From: JAEUMD01 sp050250815
Lineage (GTDB): Bacteria; Pseudomonadota; Alphaproteobacteria; Rhizobiales; Hyphomicrobiaceae
Reading direction: 5' to 3'
Length of the DNA: 40,133 bases
NCBI GenBank assembly: GCA_050250815.1
Contig: JBFWNY010000033.1
Span: 1 to 40,133, forward strand
Part shown: positions 7,667 through 16,474 of the stretch, in pieces
Position numbering within the stretch: position 1 is the first letter of the stretch
Layout of the letters: every line of letters starts with the position of its first letter
The notes under the pieces: generated by a model
Told to the model about the DNA's origin: nothing
Database searches by the model: none
What the model saw: the letters and a program-made list of their open reading frames with translations, nothing else
Program-made: the position numbers and the translations under genes

Positions 7667-8872
7667 GTGTCGCGACAATCCTATCTGTTCACCAGCGAGT
7701 CGGTTTCCGAAGGGCACCCCGACAAGGTCTGCGACCGCATCTCTGACGAGATCGTTGATCTGTTCTACCGCGAGGGGCCGAACGCGGGCATCGACCCGTG
7801 GGTGATCCGCGCGGCTTGCGAGACCATGGCGACGACCAACCTCGTCATGATCGCCGGCGAGACGCGTGGTCCTCAGACCGTGACCAAGGACTGGATCGCG
7901 CACGTGGCGCGAATGGCAATCCGCGACATCGGCTACGAGCAGGACGGCTTCCACTGGGAGTACGCGGACATCGAGGTCCTGCTGCATCCCCAGTCCGCCG
8001 ACATCGCGCAGGGCGTCGATGGGAAGCAGCCCACCAATCAGGAGGAAGGGGCTGGCGACCAGGGCATCATGTTCGGTTATGCCTGCCGCGAGACACCCGA
8101 GCTGATGCCGGCGCCGATCTACTACTCGCACAAGATCCTCGAGGAGCTGGCCCGAGCACGGAAGGCGAAAGAGGGCGAGGCCAGCAAGCTTGGCCCCGAT
8201 GCCAAGAGCCAGGTCACCGTGCGCTACGAGAACGGCAAGCCCGTGGGCGTAACGCAGATCGTGCTATCAACGCAGCACCTCGACGAGAAGCTCTCGTCGA
8301 CCGACGTGCGCACGATCGTGGAGCCGTATATCCGCAAGGTACTGCCAGCCGAATGGATCACCAGCGGCACCATCTGGCACGTCAATCCGACGGGCAAATT
8401 CGTGATTGGCGGACCGGACGGCGACTGCGGGCTGACCGGCCGCAAAATCATCGTCGACACCTATGGTGGCGCCGCGCCGCATGGCGGCGGTGCGTTTTCG
8501 GGCAAAGATCCCACGAAGGTCGATCGCTCGGCGGCATACGCAGCGCGCTATCTCGCCAAGAATGTCGTTGCTGCGGGCCTTGCCGACCGCTGCACGATCC
8601 AGTTGTCCTATGCCATTGGCGTCGCCGAGCCGCTGTCGATCTATGTCGACACTCACGGCACCGGCAAGGTGGACGAGGCCCGCATCGAGGCCACGTTGCG
8701 CGACGTCATGCGCCTGACGCCGCGCGGCATCCGCGAGCATCTCGATCTCAATCGTCCGATCTACGCGCGCACCGCGGCCTATGGCCATTTCGGACGGACG
8801 CCGGATTCTGACGGTGGCTTCACCTGGGAGCGCACGGGCATCGCCGACAAGCTCAAGAGCCATCTGTCCTGA
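7667..8872 (+). CDS. metK: S-adenosylmethionine synthetase
   Basis: Makes S-adenosylmethionine from methionine and ATP in the cytosol. Family motifs are all present: SEGHPDKVCDRISDEIVD at the N-terminus, GAGDQGIMFGYA (methionine/ATP binding) and the P-loop-like GGGAFSGKDPTKVDRSAAYA. GTG 7667 is preferred: it has GGGGGT six bases upstream and gives the usual start SRQSYLFTSESV (401 aa). An ATG at 7634 is in frame but would add 11 atypical residues and lies in the loop of a hairpin. Followed by trmB after an 84-base gap that contains a perfect hairpin. SAM made here is the donor for TrmB and MiaB. Confidence 0.97.
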   Translation: MSRQSYLFTSESVSEGHPDKVCDRISDEIVDLFYREGPNAGIDPWVIRAACETMATTNLVMIAGETRGPQTVTKDWIAHVARMAIRDIGYEQDGFHWEYADIEVLLHPQSADIAQGVDGKQPTNQEEGAGDQGIMFGYACRETPELMPAPIYYSHKILEELARARKAKEGEASKLGPDAKSQVTVRYENGKPVGVTQIVLSTQHLDEKLSSTDVRTIVEPYIRKVLPAEWITSGTIWHVNPTGKFVIGGPDGDCGLTGRKIIVDTYGGAAPHGGGAFSGKDPTKVDRSAAYAARYLAKNVVAAGLADRCTIQLSYAIGVAEPLSIYVDTHGTGKVDEARIEATLRDVMRLTPRGIREHLDLNRPIYARTAAYGHFGRTPDSDGGFTWERTGIADKLKSHLS

Positions 8873-8902
8873 CGGACTTCGGCGACCTAACCATCGACGC
8901 AG

Positions 8903-8930
8903 CGGCCGCGATGGATCGTCATCGCGGCCG
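8903..8930. repeat. Perfect 11-bp inverted repeat between metK and trmB
   Basis: CGGCCGCGATG, a six-base loop, and its exact reverse complement CATCGCGGCCG. The stem is very stable but no run of T follows (AATGCATTTC comes next), so it is a weak terminator at best. It may instead act in mRNA processing or stability between metK and trmB. Confidence 0.6.
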
Positions 8931-8956
8931 AATGCATTTCGCACAGGTGCTCATCG

Positions 8957-9703
8957 ATGGCGGACGAAGGCGAAGACGACATCGCAAGAGCGGGCTGGGA
9001 GGCCCGCGATTTGCGATCGTTCGGCCGCCGGCGGGCGCGCAAGGCAACCGATCGCCAGCGTGAGCTGCGCCGCACTCTGCTACCGCAGTTTGCGGCCTCG
9101 CTTGAATTGCTGGCCGAAAAGGACGGCGATCCGGCGCAGTTGTTCGCGCATGTCCCGCGCGAGGTGTGGCTGGAGATCGGCTTTGGCGGCGGCGAGCACC
9201 TCGTCTGGCAGGCAGCGGACAATCCGCACGTCGGGCTCATTGGTGCAGAGCCGTTCGAGGACGGCGTGGTCAAGACGCTCGATGTGCTCTCGGCGAACGG
9301 TGTCGCCAACGTGCGCATCCTTGCCGACGATGTCCGTCCGCTGCTGCGGGCAATGCGGCCGGCATCGCTGGCGCGCGTGTTCATCCTGTTTCCAGACCCT
9401 TGGCCCAAGCGCCGCCATGCCAAGCGGCGTCTGGTGCAGGGCCCGCTTGTCGATCTCCTGGCGCACGCAATGCGGCCGGGTGCGGAGGTGCGCATCGCCA
9501 CCGATATCGGCGACTACCTGCGCACCGCGCTTGCGGCGTTGCTCACTGATGACCGTTTTTTCTGGACCGCCGGTGGACCCGCCGACTGGCGTGTCCGCCC
9601 CGCCGACTGGCCGGAGACGCGCTACGAACAGCGCGCGTTGCGCGAAGGACGGCGATGCTACTACCTGCGGTTCGTGCGCACTGGGACGGGGCCTGAGGAT
9701 TAG
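8957..9703 (+). CDS. trmB: tRNA (guanine-N7-)-methyltransferase
   Basis: SAM-dependent methyltransferase forming m7G46 in the variable loop of tRNAs. The SAM-binding motif EIGFGGGEHL is at about residue 74, and the family signatures LFPDPWPKRRHAKRR and the C-terminal TRYEQRALREGR are intact. 248 aa, including a basic N-terminal stretch common in rhizobial TrmB. ATG 8957 has AGGTG seven bases upstream. It is followed by an intrinsic terminator about 90 bases downstream, which makes it the last gene of the phrR-metK-trmB segment. Confidence 0.96.
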   Translation: MADEGEDDIARAGWEARDLRSFGRRRARKATDRQRELRRTLLPQFAASLELLAEKDGDPAQLFAHVPREVWLEIGFGGGEHLVWQAADNPHVGLIGAEPFEDGVVKTLDVLSANGVANVRILADDVRPLLRAMRPASLARVFILFPDPWPKRRHAKRRLVQGPLVDLLAHAMRPGAEVRIATDIGDYLRTALAALLTDDRFFWTAGGPADWRVRPADWPETRYEQRALREGRRCYYLRFVRTGTGPED

Positions 9704-9795
9704 CCATTCTGATGCACGACAATCGGTCAGATTGCCCTTGCAAGGGCCGTCACATTGCCGTATTTTGAAGTTGCTCATGATCATCTCAACTCTGG

Positions 9796-9828
9796 GAGTG
9801 GATCCTCCGGGTCCGCTCTTTTTGTTTT
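9796..9828 (+). terminator. Intrinsic terminator between trmB and rimP (or leader attenuator)
   Basis: A 10-bp stem GAGTGGATCC / GGGTCCGCTC (two G-T wobbles) with a three-base loop, followed at once by TTTTTGTTTT. This is the best rho-independent terminator in the window. It ends trmB transcripts; lying 47 bases before rimP, it could also serve as an attenuator if a rimP-operon promoter starts upstream. Confidence 0.8.
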
Positions 9829-9874
9829 GGTGAGTCGCGTGCGCGGGGATGATCGCTCGAAGTCCGGAAGTAGA

Positions 9875-10483
9875 ATGCCAGTCGAGCCTGAGGTCGATGC
9901 CGACCGTCGTTTCCTGACGGAGGTGGGACTAGAGGCCGAGGTGGCGGGACTGATTGAGCCGACCATCGTCGATCTGGGTTTCCGGCTCGTGCGCGTCGCC
10001 ATTTCAGGGCGCGACGGCAAGACGGTCCAGATCATGGCCGAGAGGCCGGACGGGACGATCACCATCGATGATTGCGAGACGATTTCGAAAGCGGTTTCGC
10101 CGCTGCTCGACGTGCATGACATCGTCAGCGGCAGTTACCGGCTCGAAGTTTCGTCTCCGGGCATCGATCGCCCGTTGGTCCGGCCCTCGGATTTCGAGGC
10201 CTGGTCGGGTAACGTGGCCAAGATCGAGCTGCGGGAGGCCGTCGGCGGGCGCAAGCGCTACCGCGGCACGCTGGAAGGGTTCGAGGACGGCGAGGTTCGG
10301 GTCGCAGTCGATCTGGACGACGTCGGTCCCGTTACGCTCGGGTTTCCAATGGCGATCGTCGCCGACGCGAAACTCGTGCTGACAGACGAGTTGATACGCG
10401 AGGCTTTGAGCCGCGCGAAGAAGCAGGCAAAGCCGGGGTCGGCGCCGCACGACGGCGCGGACCTCGACCCTCTGGAGGACTAG
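9875..10483 (+). CDS. rimP: Ribosome maturation factor RimP
   Basis: Binds the 30S precursor and helps 16S rRNA and S-protein assembly. The conserved DUF150 core is visible: EPTIVDLGFRLVRV, the DCETISKAVSPLLD segment and the signature YRLEVSSPGIDRPL, followed by a small SH3-like C-terminal domain. The frame is open from 9755, but that stretch covers the terminator; ATG 9875, with GGAAG just upstream, gives 202 aa and the proper N-terminus (PVEPEVDADRRF). An acidic/polar tail ends the protein. First gene of the rimP-nusA-ylxR-infB operon, six bases before nusA. Confidence 0.95.
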   Translation: MPVEPEVDADRRFLTEVGLEAEVAGLIEPTIVDLGFRLVRVAISGRDGKTVQIMAERPDGTITIDDCETISKAVSPLLDVHDIVSGSYRLEVSSPGIDRPLVRPSDFEAWSGNVAKIELREAVGGRKRYRGTLEGFEDGEVRVAVDLDDVGPVTLGFPMAIVADAKLVLTDELIREALSRAKKQAKPGSAPHDGADLDPLED

Positions 10484-10489
10484 AACGAC

Positions 10490-12157
10490 ATGGCGATGGC
10501 TGGCATCTCCGCCAACAGGCTCGAGCTCCTGCAGATCGCGGACGCGGTGGCGCGCGAGAAATCGATCGACCGCAAGATCGTGCTCCAGGCGATGGAGGAT
10601 GCGATCCAGAAGGCGGCGAAATCCCGCTACGGCTCGGAAAACGACATTCGCTGCGAGATCGATCCCAAGACGGGCGAGACGCGCCTGTCGCGGGTTCTGG
10701 CGGTCGTCGAGACGGTCGAGAACGACTCCACCGAGGTAACACTCGACGAAGCGGTGCGGCGCAATCCCAATGCCAAGCTCGGCGACCTCATCGCGGAAGC
10801 GCTTCCGCCTCTGGATTACGGCCGCGTGGCCGCGCAGAACGCCAAGCAGGTGATCGTCCAGAAGGTGCGCGAGGCGGAGCGTGACCGCCAGTTTGCCGAG
10901 TACAAGGACCGGGTGGGCGAGATCGTCAACGGTACGGTCAAGCGCGTTGAGTACGGCAACGTGATCGTCGATCTGGGCCGCGCCGAAGGCATTATTCGCC
11001 GCGACGAAATGATCCCGCGCGAGAACGTCCGTCTGAGCGATCGCATCCGCTCCTACATCTACAACGTCGAGCGCACGCAGCGCGGGCCGCAGATCTTCCT
11101 GTCGCGCGCGCGGCCGGAGTTCATGTCCAAGCTGTTCGCCCAGGAAGTGCCCGAGATCTACGACGGTGTCGTCGAGATCAAGTCGGTGGCACGCGATCCG
11201 GGCAGCCGCGCCAAGATCGCGGTCATCTCCAAGGACCCCTCGATCGATCCGGTCGGCGCGTGCGTGGGCATGCGCGGCGCGCGCGTGCAGGCCGTGGTGA
11301 ACGAACTGCAGAACGAGAAGATCGACATCATTCCCTGGAAGCCTGACGCTGCCGAGTTCATCGTCAACGCGCTGGCTCCGGCCGAGGTGACCAAGGTTGT
11401 GCTCGACGAAGATTCGAGCCGCATCGAGGTGGTGGTGCCCGAGACGCAGCTGTCGCTCGCCATCGGACGCCGCGGCCAGAACGTGCGCCTCGCCTCGCAG
11501 CTCACCGGCTGGGACATCGATATCCTGACCGAGGAGGAGGAGTCGGAGCGCCGCCAGAAGGAGTTCTCCGAGCGCACGCAGATGTTCATGGAGGCGCTCG
11601 ATATCGACGAGTTCATTGCGCAGCTGCTCGTGACCGAGGGCTTCGCATCCGTCGAGGAGGTCGCCTACGTCGAACTCGACGAGATCGCGCAGATCGAAGG
11701 GTTCAACGAGGGTACGGCCGAGGAAATCCAGGCGCGCGCCAGAGAGTCCATCGAGAAAATCGAGGCGGAGCGTGATGCGCGCCGGCGCGAGCTGGGCGTG
11801 GCCGACGAGGTTGCCGGCATCGAGGGCGTTACGACCGCCATGCTGGTGGCCTTCGGCGAGGCCGGGCTCAAGACCGTCGAGGACGTCGCCGACTGCGCTA
11901 CCGACGATCTGGTCGGCTGGACCGAGCGCCCTAAGGAGAAGGGCGCCGAGGCGGTACGCCACAAGGGCGTTCTGGAAACCTTCGATATCGGACGGCAGGA
12001 AGCCGAGGACATGATCATGTCGGCGCGTGTGCTGGCCGGCTGGATCACGCAGGAGGACATCGACGCGGCCAAGGCCGCGGCGGAGGCCGCCGAGCTTGCA
12101 GCAGCGGAGGGCGAGGCCGCCGAGGCCGTCGCGTCTGCCGCTGCTGGACAGGGTTAA
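10490..12157 (+). CDS. nusA: Transcription termination/antitermination factor NusA
   Basis: RNA-polymerase-binding factor for pausing, termination and rRNA antitermination. Domain order: N-terminal RNAP-binding domain (RLELLQIADAVAREKSIDRK), an S1 domain (GEIVNGTVKRVEYGNVIVDL), two KH domains (VGACVGMRGARVQAV and LAIGRRGQNVRLAS), and a C-terminal extension with two helix-hairpin-helix repeats typical of proteobacterial NusA. It ends in an Ala/Glu-rich tail. 555 aa. GGAGG lies 11 bases before ATG 10490; ATG 10496 is a close alternative. Confidence 0.97.
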   Translation: MAMAGISANRLELLQIADAVAREKSIDRKIVLQAMEDAIQKAAKSRYGSENDIRCEIDPKTGETRLSRVLAVVETVENDSTEVTLDEAVRRNPNAKLGDLIAEALPPLDYGRVAAQNAKQVIVQKVREAERDRQFAEYKDRVGEIVNGTVKRVEYGNVIVDLGRAEGIIRRDEMIPRENVRLSDRIRSYIYNVERTQRGPQIFLSRARPEFMSKLFAQEVPEIYDGVVEIKSVARDPGSRAKIAVISKDPSIDPVGACVGMRGARVQAVVNELQNEKIDIIPWKPDAAEFIVNALAPAEVTKVVLDEDSSRIEVVVPETQLSLAIGRRGQNVRLASQLTGWDIDILTEEEESERRQKEFSERTQMFMEALDIDEFIAQLLVTEGFASVEEVAYVELDEIAQIEGFNEGTAEEIQARARESIEKIEAERDARRRELGVADEVAGIEGVTTAMLVAFGEAGLKTVEDVADCATDDLVGWTERPKEKGAEAVRHKGVLETFDIGRQEAEDMIMSARVLAGWITQEDIDAAKAAAEAAELAAAEGEAAEAVASAAAGQG

Positions 12158-12187
12158 GGCCCCGATGGGCCGGGAGACGACGAGAGC

Positions 12188-12886
12188 GTGCGACGCGAAC
12201 GGTCGGAGGATCGTGAAGCCGGACCGCGCGACGGGCAGGTGGCCCGTCTGTGCGCGGTCGGCCGTGTCCAAAGGCCAGCCGACGCTCTGATCCGCTTCGT
12301 GCCGACACCGGACGGCGGCATCGCCGCCGACCTCGCGCGGCGGCTTCCCGGCCGCGGCGTGTGGGTCACCGCCGACCGGTCGCACGTTGCCCAGGCGGTG
12401 CGGGCTAAGGCCTTTCAGCGCAGTCTCAAGCGCCAGATCGCGGTGCCTGGCGATCTGCCGGCCGTCGTGGAATCGCTGATGGAGCGCCGGGTCGGCGATG
12501 CGTTTTCGCTCGCCAACAAGGCGGGGCTTGTCGTCACCGGATTTGAACGCATTGCGGCCCGATTGACGGCCGGTGATGTCACAGCACTCATGCATGGCAC
12601 CGATGCTGCGGCCGACGGCCGCAATCGCCTGGACGCCAAGTGGCGCGCTATCGGGCAGGCGGCCGGATCGGGCGCCGCGGACACGGTCGTATCGGTTTTG
12701 ACGATTGATCAAATGAGCTTGGCCTTAGGTCGGCCAAATGTGGTACATGCTGCGCTCATCAAGGGCGGAGCGACGGAGCGGTTGCTGATGGAGGCTGGGC
12801 GCCTGGGGCGCTTCCGGTCGGGCATCGGTCATTCCGAGGTCGGCGAAAATCCCGCCATCCAGGGTGTTGGAACGGATAACGAATGA
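12188..12886 (+). CDS. ylxR: YlxR (DUF448) RNA-binding protein fused to an L7Ae-like domain
   Basis: The N-terminal DUF448 domain carries the family motif ARLCAVGRVQRPADALIRFV and GRGVWVTADR (about residues 18-65). The C-terminal part (VGDAFSLANKAGLVVTGFER) resembles the ribosomal L7Ae/L30e fold, a fusion common in Alphaproteobacteria. YlxR proteins sit between nusA and infB almost universally and are thought to bind RNA or influence transcription/translation; the mechanism is not firmly known. The start is GTG 12188, 30 bases after nusA. The stop overlaps infB in an ATGA, so the two are translationally coupled. The last 50 or so residues are poorly conserved. Confidence 0.85.
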   Translation: MRRERSEDREAGPRDGQVARLCAVGRVQRPADALIRFVPTPDGGIAADLARRLPGRGVWVTADRSHVAQAVRAKAFQRSLKRQIAVPGDLPAVVESLMERRVGDAFSLANKAGLVVTGFERIAARLTAGDVTALMHGTDAAADGRNRLDAKWRAIGQAAGSGAADTVVSVLTIDQMSLALGRPNVVHAALIKGGATERLLMEAGRLGRFRSGIGHSEVGENPAIQGVGTDNE

Positions 12887-15678
12887 GCGAAACGAAAGAC
12901 AGCTCCGACAAGACCGGGCGCAAGACCATGAGCCTGGCGCGAACGGTCGAGTCGGGTCTCGTGCGTCAGAATTTCAGCCATGGGCGTTCGAAGTCGGTCG
13001 TCGTCGAGAAGCGCAAGACGCGCAAGCTGAATACGCCTGGGGCGACGGAAGCGGACAACAAGAAGCCGGCCGCGCCTGCGGCACGGCCGCAGGCTGCCGC
13101 GCCATCGCCTGCCCCGGCCAGGGAACCGGCCGGCGCCAAGGCCGATGCGCCCGCGCGCACGCTGTCCGACGAAGAGATTGACGCCCGTGCCCGCGCCCTG
13201 GCGGCGGCCCGCGCCAGAGAAGCCGCCGAGCGCGACCGCGCACCGGTTGCTCCGCCGCCTCCCGCGGCGGTCGAAGAGCAGCCCGCGTCTCCGGCGGCAA
13301 GCGTCGTCGCGGAAGCCAAGCAGCCAGACCCCGTGCAGCCTGTCGCAGAGAGTGCGCCCGCGGCTGCCGCCGCGGCTGCCCCTGTGACTGCGCCACCGGC
13401 TTCGGCGCCGGACGCGCCGCGCCCGAGGGCTCCGCGCGCGCCGGAAAGATCTGGCGGCGGTCCCCGTGGCGATGCTGTTCGCGGTGACGCTGCGCGTGGC
13501 GATGCCAGTCGAGGTGCGCCGCGCGGCCGCGGCCCCGGGCGTCCGCAGGAAAGCTACAACCCCGCGCTGATGCCGCGCGAAGGCGGAAAGCCGAAAGAAA
13601 TCCTGTTACCGACCGCGCGTCGGGCGCCTCCAGGTGCGCCGGCCAAGGCGGACACGGCCGAGGTGGAACTGCCCAAGCGCAGCGCGCCCCGGCCCGCCGC
13701 CCCCGACATGACGGAGGACGACGACAAGCGCGGCGCCAAGCGCGGCAGCAAAGTGGCGCGTCCGACGCCGCGTGCTGGCGACGAGCGGCGGGAGCGTATC
13801 AAGCTCACCATCAACAATGCCTTCGACGAGAAGCAGCGCGAGCGGTCGCTGGCCTCGCTCAAGCGCAAGCGCGAGCGTGAGAAGCTCAAGGCCATGGGCA
13901 TCGCCCAGACGAGGGAGAAGATTACGCGCGAGGTCGTCATTCCCGAGGTCATCACCATCGCCGAGCTGGCGAACCGTATGACCGAGCGTGCCGTCGACGT
14001 CATCAAGTACCTGATGAAGCAAGGCGCGATGCACAAGATCAACGATGTGATCGACGCCGATACGGCCGAACTCATCGTTACCGAGTTCGGCCACAGCCCC
14101 AAGCGCGTGTCGGAAGCCGACGTCGAGGAAGGGTTCATCGGCAAGGAGGACGCCGACGAAGAGCTGCTGTCGCGTGCCCCTGTCGTTACCATCATGGGTC
14201 ACGTCGACCACGGCAAGACGTCGCTGCTCGATGCGCTGCGCCAGGCCAATGTCGTGGCTGGCGAGGCCGGCGGCATCACGCAGCACATCGGCGCCTATCA
14301 GGTCGAGACGCCGGCGGGCGATCGCATCACCTTCATCGACACGCCAGGCCACGAGGCCTTCACCGCCATGCGCGCCCGCGGCGCCAAGGTGACGGACATC
14401 GTCGTGCTGGTGGTGGCGGCCGATGACGGCGTCATGCCGCAGACGGTGGAAGCCATCAACCACGCCAAGGCAGCCGGTGTTCCGCTGATCGTCGCCATCA
14501 ACAAGATCGACAAGCCGCAGGCCGATCCGAGCCGGGTGCGCACCGAGCTGCTGCAGCACGAGATCGTCGTCGAAACGATGTCGGGCGAGACGCTCGAGGT
14601 CGAGGTGTCGGCGCTGAAGCGCCTCAACCTCGACAAGCTGCTCGAGGCGATCAACCTGCAGGCGGAACTGCTCGATCTCCGGGCCAATCCGGAGCGTTCG
14701 GCCGAAGGTATCGTCGTGGAGGCCAAGCTCGAGCGCGGCCGCGGTCCGGTCGGCACCGTGCTCGTACAGCGCGGCACGCTGGCGGTCGGTGACATCGTGG
14801 TGGCCGGCTCCTCGTGGGGCCGCGTGCGCGCGCTGATCGACGACAAGGGCCAGAACGTGGACGAGGCCGGTCCGTCTGTGCCCGTCGAGGTCCTGGGCTT
14901 CGATTCGGCGCCCGAGGCCGGCGATCAGTTCGCCGTTGTCGAGAGCGAGGCACGTGCCCGCGAGATCACCGACTACCGCATGCGCAAGCGCCGCGACGCG
15001 CTGGGCCAGGCGGCTGCTCCGCGCACGCTCGAGCAGATGATGCAGTCGCTCAAGGAAGCCGGGAAGAAGGAGTTCCCGCTCCTGGTAAAGGGCGACGTGC
15101 AGGGCTCGGTCGAAGCCATCGGCGGTGCGCTCAAGAAGCTCGGCACCGACGAGGTGGAAGCCCGTATCGTCCATTCCGGCGTCGGCGGCATCACCGAGTC
15201 GGACGTGACGCTGGCGAGCGCTTCGCGCGCAGTCATCGTCGGCTTCAACGTCCGCGCCAATGCGCAGGCGAAGTCGGCGGCGGAGCGCGACGGCGTCGAG
15301 ATCCGCTACTACAACATCATCTATGATCTGGTCGACGACGTGAAGTCGGCGATGTCGGGTCTTCTGGCACCGACCATCCGCGAGATCTTCTTGGGCAATG
15401 CCGAGATCCGGCAGGTGTTCAACATCTCCAAGGTCGGCAAGGTCGCGGGCTGCCTCGTCACGGAAGGCAGGGTGGAGCGGGGCGCTAAGGTGCGTCTCAT
15501 CCGCGACAACGTCGTCATCCACGAGGGCTCCTTGTCGATCCTCAAGCGCTTCAAGGACGACGTGAAGGAGGTGCCCGCGGGCCAGGAGTGCGGCATGAGC
15601 TTCGCCAACTACCAGGACATTCGCGAGGGTGACACCATCGAGTGCTTCAACGTGGAGACGGTGAAGCGAACGCTCTGA
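12883..15678 (+). CDS. infB: Translation initiation factor IF-2
   Basis: GTPase that places initiator tRNA on the 30S subunit and promotes subunit joining. Residues 1 to about 340 are Ala/Pro/Arg-rich and low in complexity, including repeated GD-A-RGD segments around 190-215. The IF2_N domain follows (VITIAELANRMTERAVDVIK, about 355). The G domain has GHVDHGKT (about 438), DTPGHEAF (about 485) and NKID (about 540). The EF-Tu-like and C-terminal fMet-tRNA-binding domains run to the end. 931 aa is usual for this order. It is followed by a clear terminator hairpin. Confidence 0.98.
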   Translation: MSETKDSSDKTGRKTMSLARTVESGLVRQNFSHGRSKSVVVEKRKTRKLNTPGATEADNKKPAAPAARPQAAAPSPAPAREPAGAKADAPARTLSDEEIDARARALAAARAREAAERDRAPVAPPPPAAVEEQPASPAASVVAEAKQPDPVQPVAESAPAAAAAAAPVTAPPASAPDAPRPRAPRAPERSGGGPRGDAVRGDAARGDASRGAPRGRGPGRPQESYNPALMPREGGKPKEILLPTARRAPPGAPAKADTAEVELPKRSAPRPAAPDMTEDDDKRGAKRGSKVARPTPRAGDERRERIKLTINNAFDEKQRERSLASLKRKREREKLKAMGIAQTREKITREVVIPEVITIAELANRMTERAVDVIKYLMKQGAMHKINDVIDADTAELIVTEFGHSPKRVSEADVEEGFIGKEDADEELLSRAPVVTIMGHVDHGKTSLLDALRQANVVAGEAGGITQHIGAYQVETPAGDRITFIDTPGHEAFTAMRARGAKVTDIVVLVVAADDGVMPQTVEAINHAKAAGVPLIVAINKIDKPQADPSRVRTELLQHEIVVETMSGETLEVEVSALKRLNLDKLLEAINLQAELLDLRANPERSAEGIVVEAKLERGRGPVGTVLVQRGTLAVGDIVVAGSSWGRVRALIDDKGQNVDEAGPSVPVEVLGFDSAPEAGDQFAVVESEARAREITDYRMRKRRDALGQAAAPRTLEQMMQSLKEAGKKEFPLLVKGDVQGSVEAIGGALKKLGTDEVEARIVHSGVGGITESDVTLASASRAVIVGFNVRANAQAKSAAERDGVEIRYYNIIYDLVDDVKSAMSGLLAPTIREIFLGNAEIRQVFNISKVGKVAGCLVTEGRVERGAKVRLIRDNVVIHEGSLSILKRFKDDVKEVPAGQECGMSFANYQDIREGDTIECFNVETVKRTL

Positions 15679-15711
15679 TGGTGCGACGCGCACTTATGCT
15701 ACTTAGTCGTG

Positions 15712-15750
15712 TGCGGCCCGCTCGCCAACGCAGCGGGCCGTATGCATTTT
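15712..15750 (+). terminator. Intrinsic terminator of the nusA-infB operon
   Basis: An 11-bp stem TGCGGCCCGCT / AGCGGGCCGTA (one wobble) with a nine-base loop, 33 bases after the infB stop, followed by TGCATTTT. The T-run is short and slightly offset but the stem is very strong. Confidence 0.65.
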
Positions 15751-15776
15751 GAGGGTTGCAGGACTCGAACCTGATC
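15751..15776 (-). other. tRNA T-arm-like fragment
   Basis: On the minus strand this reads CAGG-TTCGAGT-CCTG followed by CAACCCTC, which looks like the T stem-loop and 3' acceptor strand of a tRNA. No D arm, anticodon arm or matching 5' acceptor strand is found within 100 bases upstream on that strand, and no CCA follows, so this is not a working tRNA gene. It may be a left-over from integration at a tRNA gene, or chance. Confidence 0.3.
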
Positions 15777-15836
15777 GGCGGCTCCAGCGACGGAAAAGGG
15801 AAACCAATCTAAACCGCTCTGATCCAGGACGTACCG

Positions 15837-16343
15837 ATGCCCCTCACCGCACGCGTCACACTCATGCTGGAGGATTACGTCGCCCTGTGCGAGGCATTCG
15901 GCCGGCTGACGCCGCGCCGCCGTTTCGGCCGCGTGGTCCACTACGTCGTGCCCGTAGCCGTGGCCGCTGGCGCGATCTACTTCACGATCGAGAGGGACTG
16001 GGCGATGGCCGGTTTTTATGCGGCCCTGTTCGCCATTCTTCTGGCGATCAACGTGCTGCTGACACCCTGGTCGCGCCGCCGCTCATTCGTCAGCCAGAGG
16101 CTCGGCGAGCATGAGGTCACGATCAGCGCCGACGAGCAGGGGTTCCGCTCGTCGACCGCTCTCGTCGATGCAAATCATCGCTGGGACGTTATCCGCCACG
16201 CGGACTATTCCGGCACGCACGTGATCATGTGGCCGAACCCGCGGATCGGCTACATCGTGCCTTTGCGCGGGTTCGCGACTGAGGACGAGGCGCGGGCCTT
16301 CGTCGATCTCGTCCGCCGCAGCGTCGTCGAAAAGCCGCTCTAG
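15837..16343 (+). CDS. YcxB-like membrane protein
   Basis: 168-residue protein with two adjacent transmembrane helices (VVHYVVPVAVAAGAIYFTI and AGFYAALFAILLAINVLL, about residues 38-78), then a cytosolic domain with VTISADEQGFRSSTALVDAN and RWDVIRHADYSGTHVIMWPN. This layout fits the YcxB-like family of unknown function. ATG 15837 has AGGA a few bases upstream. It lies between infB and rbfA, which are usually adjacent, and behind the infB terminator, so it probably has its own promoter. Function unknown. Confidence 0.75.
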   Translation: MPLTARVTLMLEDYVALCEAFGRLTPRRRFGRVVHYVVPVAVAAGAIYFTIERDWAMAGFYAALFAILLAINVLLTPWSRRRSFVSQRLGEHEVTISADEQGFRSSTALVDANHRWDVIRHADYSGTHVIMWPNPRIGYIVPLRGFATEDEARAFVDLVRRSVVEKPL

Positions 16344-16474
16344 GGCGCACGGGCGGGGAGCTTCCTCTCGGCCTGCTTTGCGTGTAATGAAGCGCCCTTC
16401 CGCGGAGCGCCGCCGTGGCCTGCCGTACGTCGTAAAGGCTGCATCCGGTTCGACCCCGGCAGCAGGATCGAGCA

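Noticed and set aside
9755..9874. Extended N-terminus for rimP from 9755
   Set aside because: The extension would be encoded by the terminator hairpin and T-run, and the conserved protein begins after ATG 9875.
10004..12712. Very long leftward open frame (about 900 codons) antisense to rimP, nusA and ylxR
   Set aside because: It is the mirror of three clearly conserved genes; its translation is rich in Arg/His/Asp with no domain, as expected for high-GC antisense frames.
13606..15693. Long leftward open frame antisense to infB
   Set aside because: Same reason: infB is unmistakable on the plus strand and the antisense product has no protein-like features.
15751..15836. Complete tRNA gene on the minus strand behind infB
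   Set aside because: Only a T-arm-like piece is present; no acceptor 5' strand, D arm or anticodon arm could be matched.
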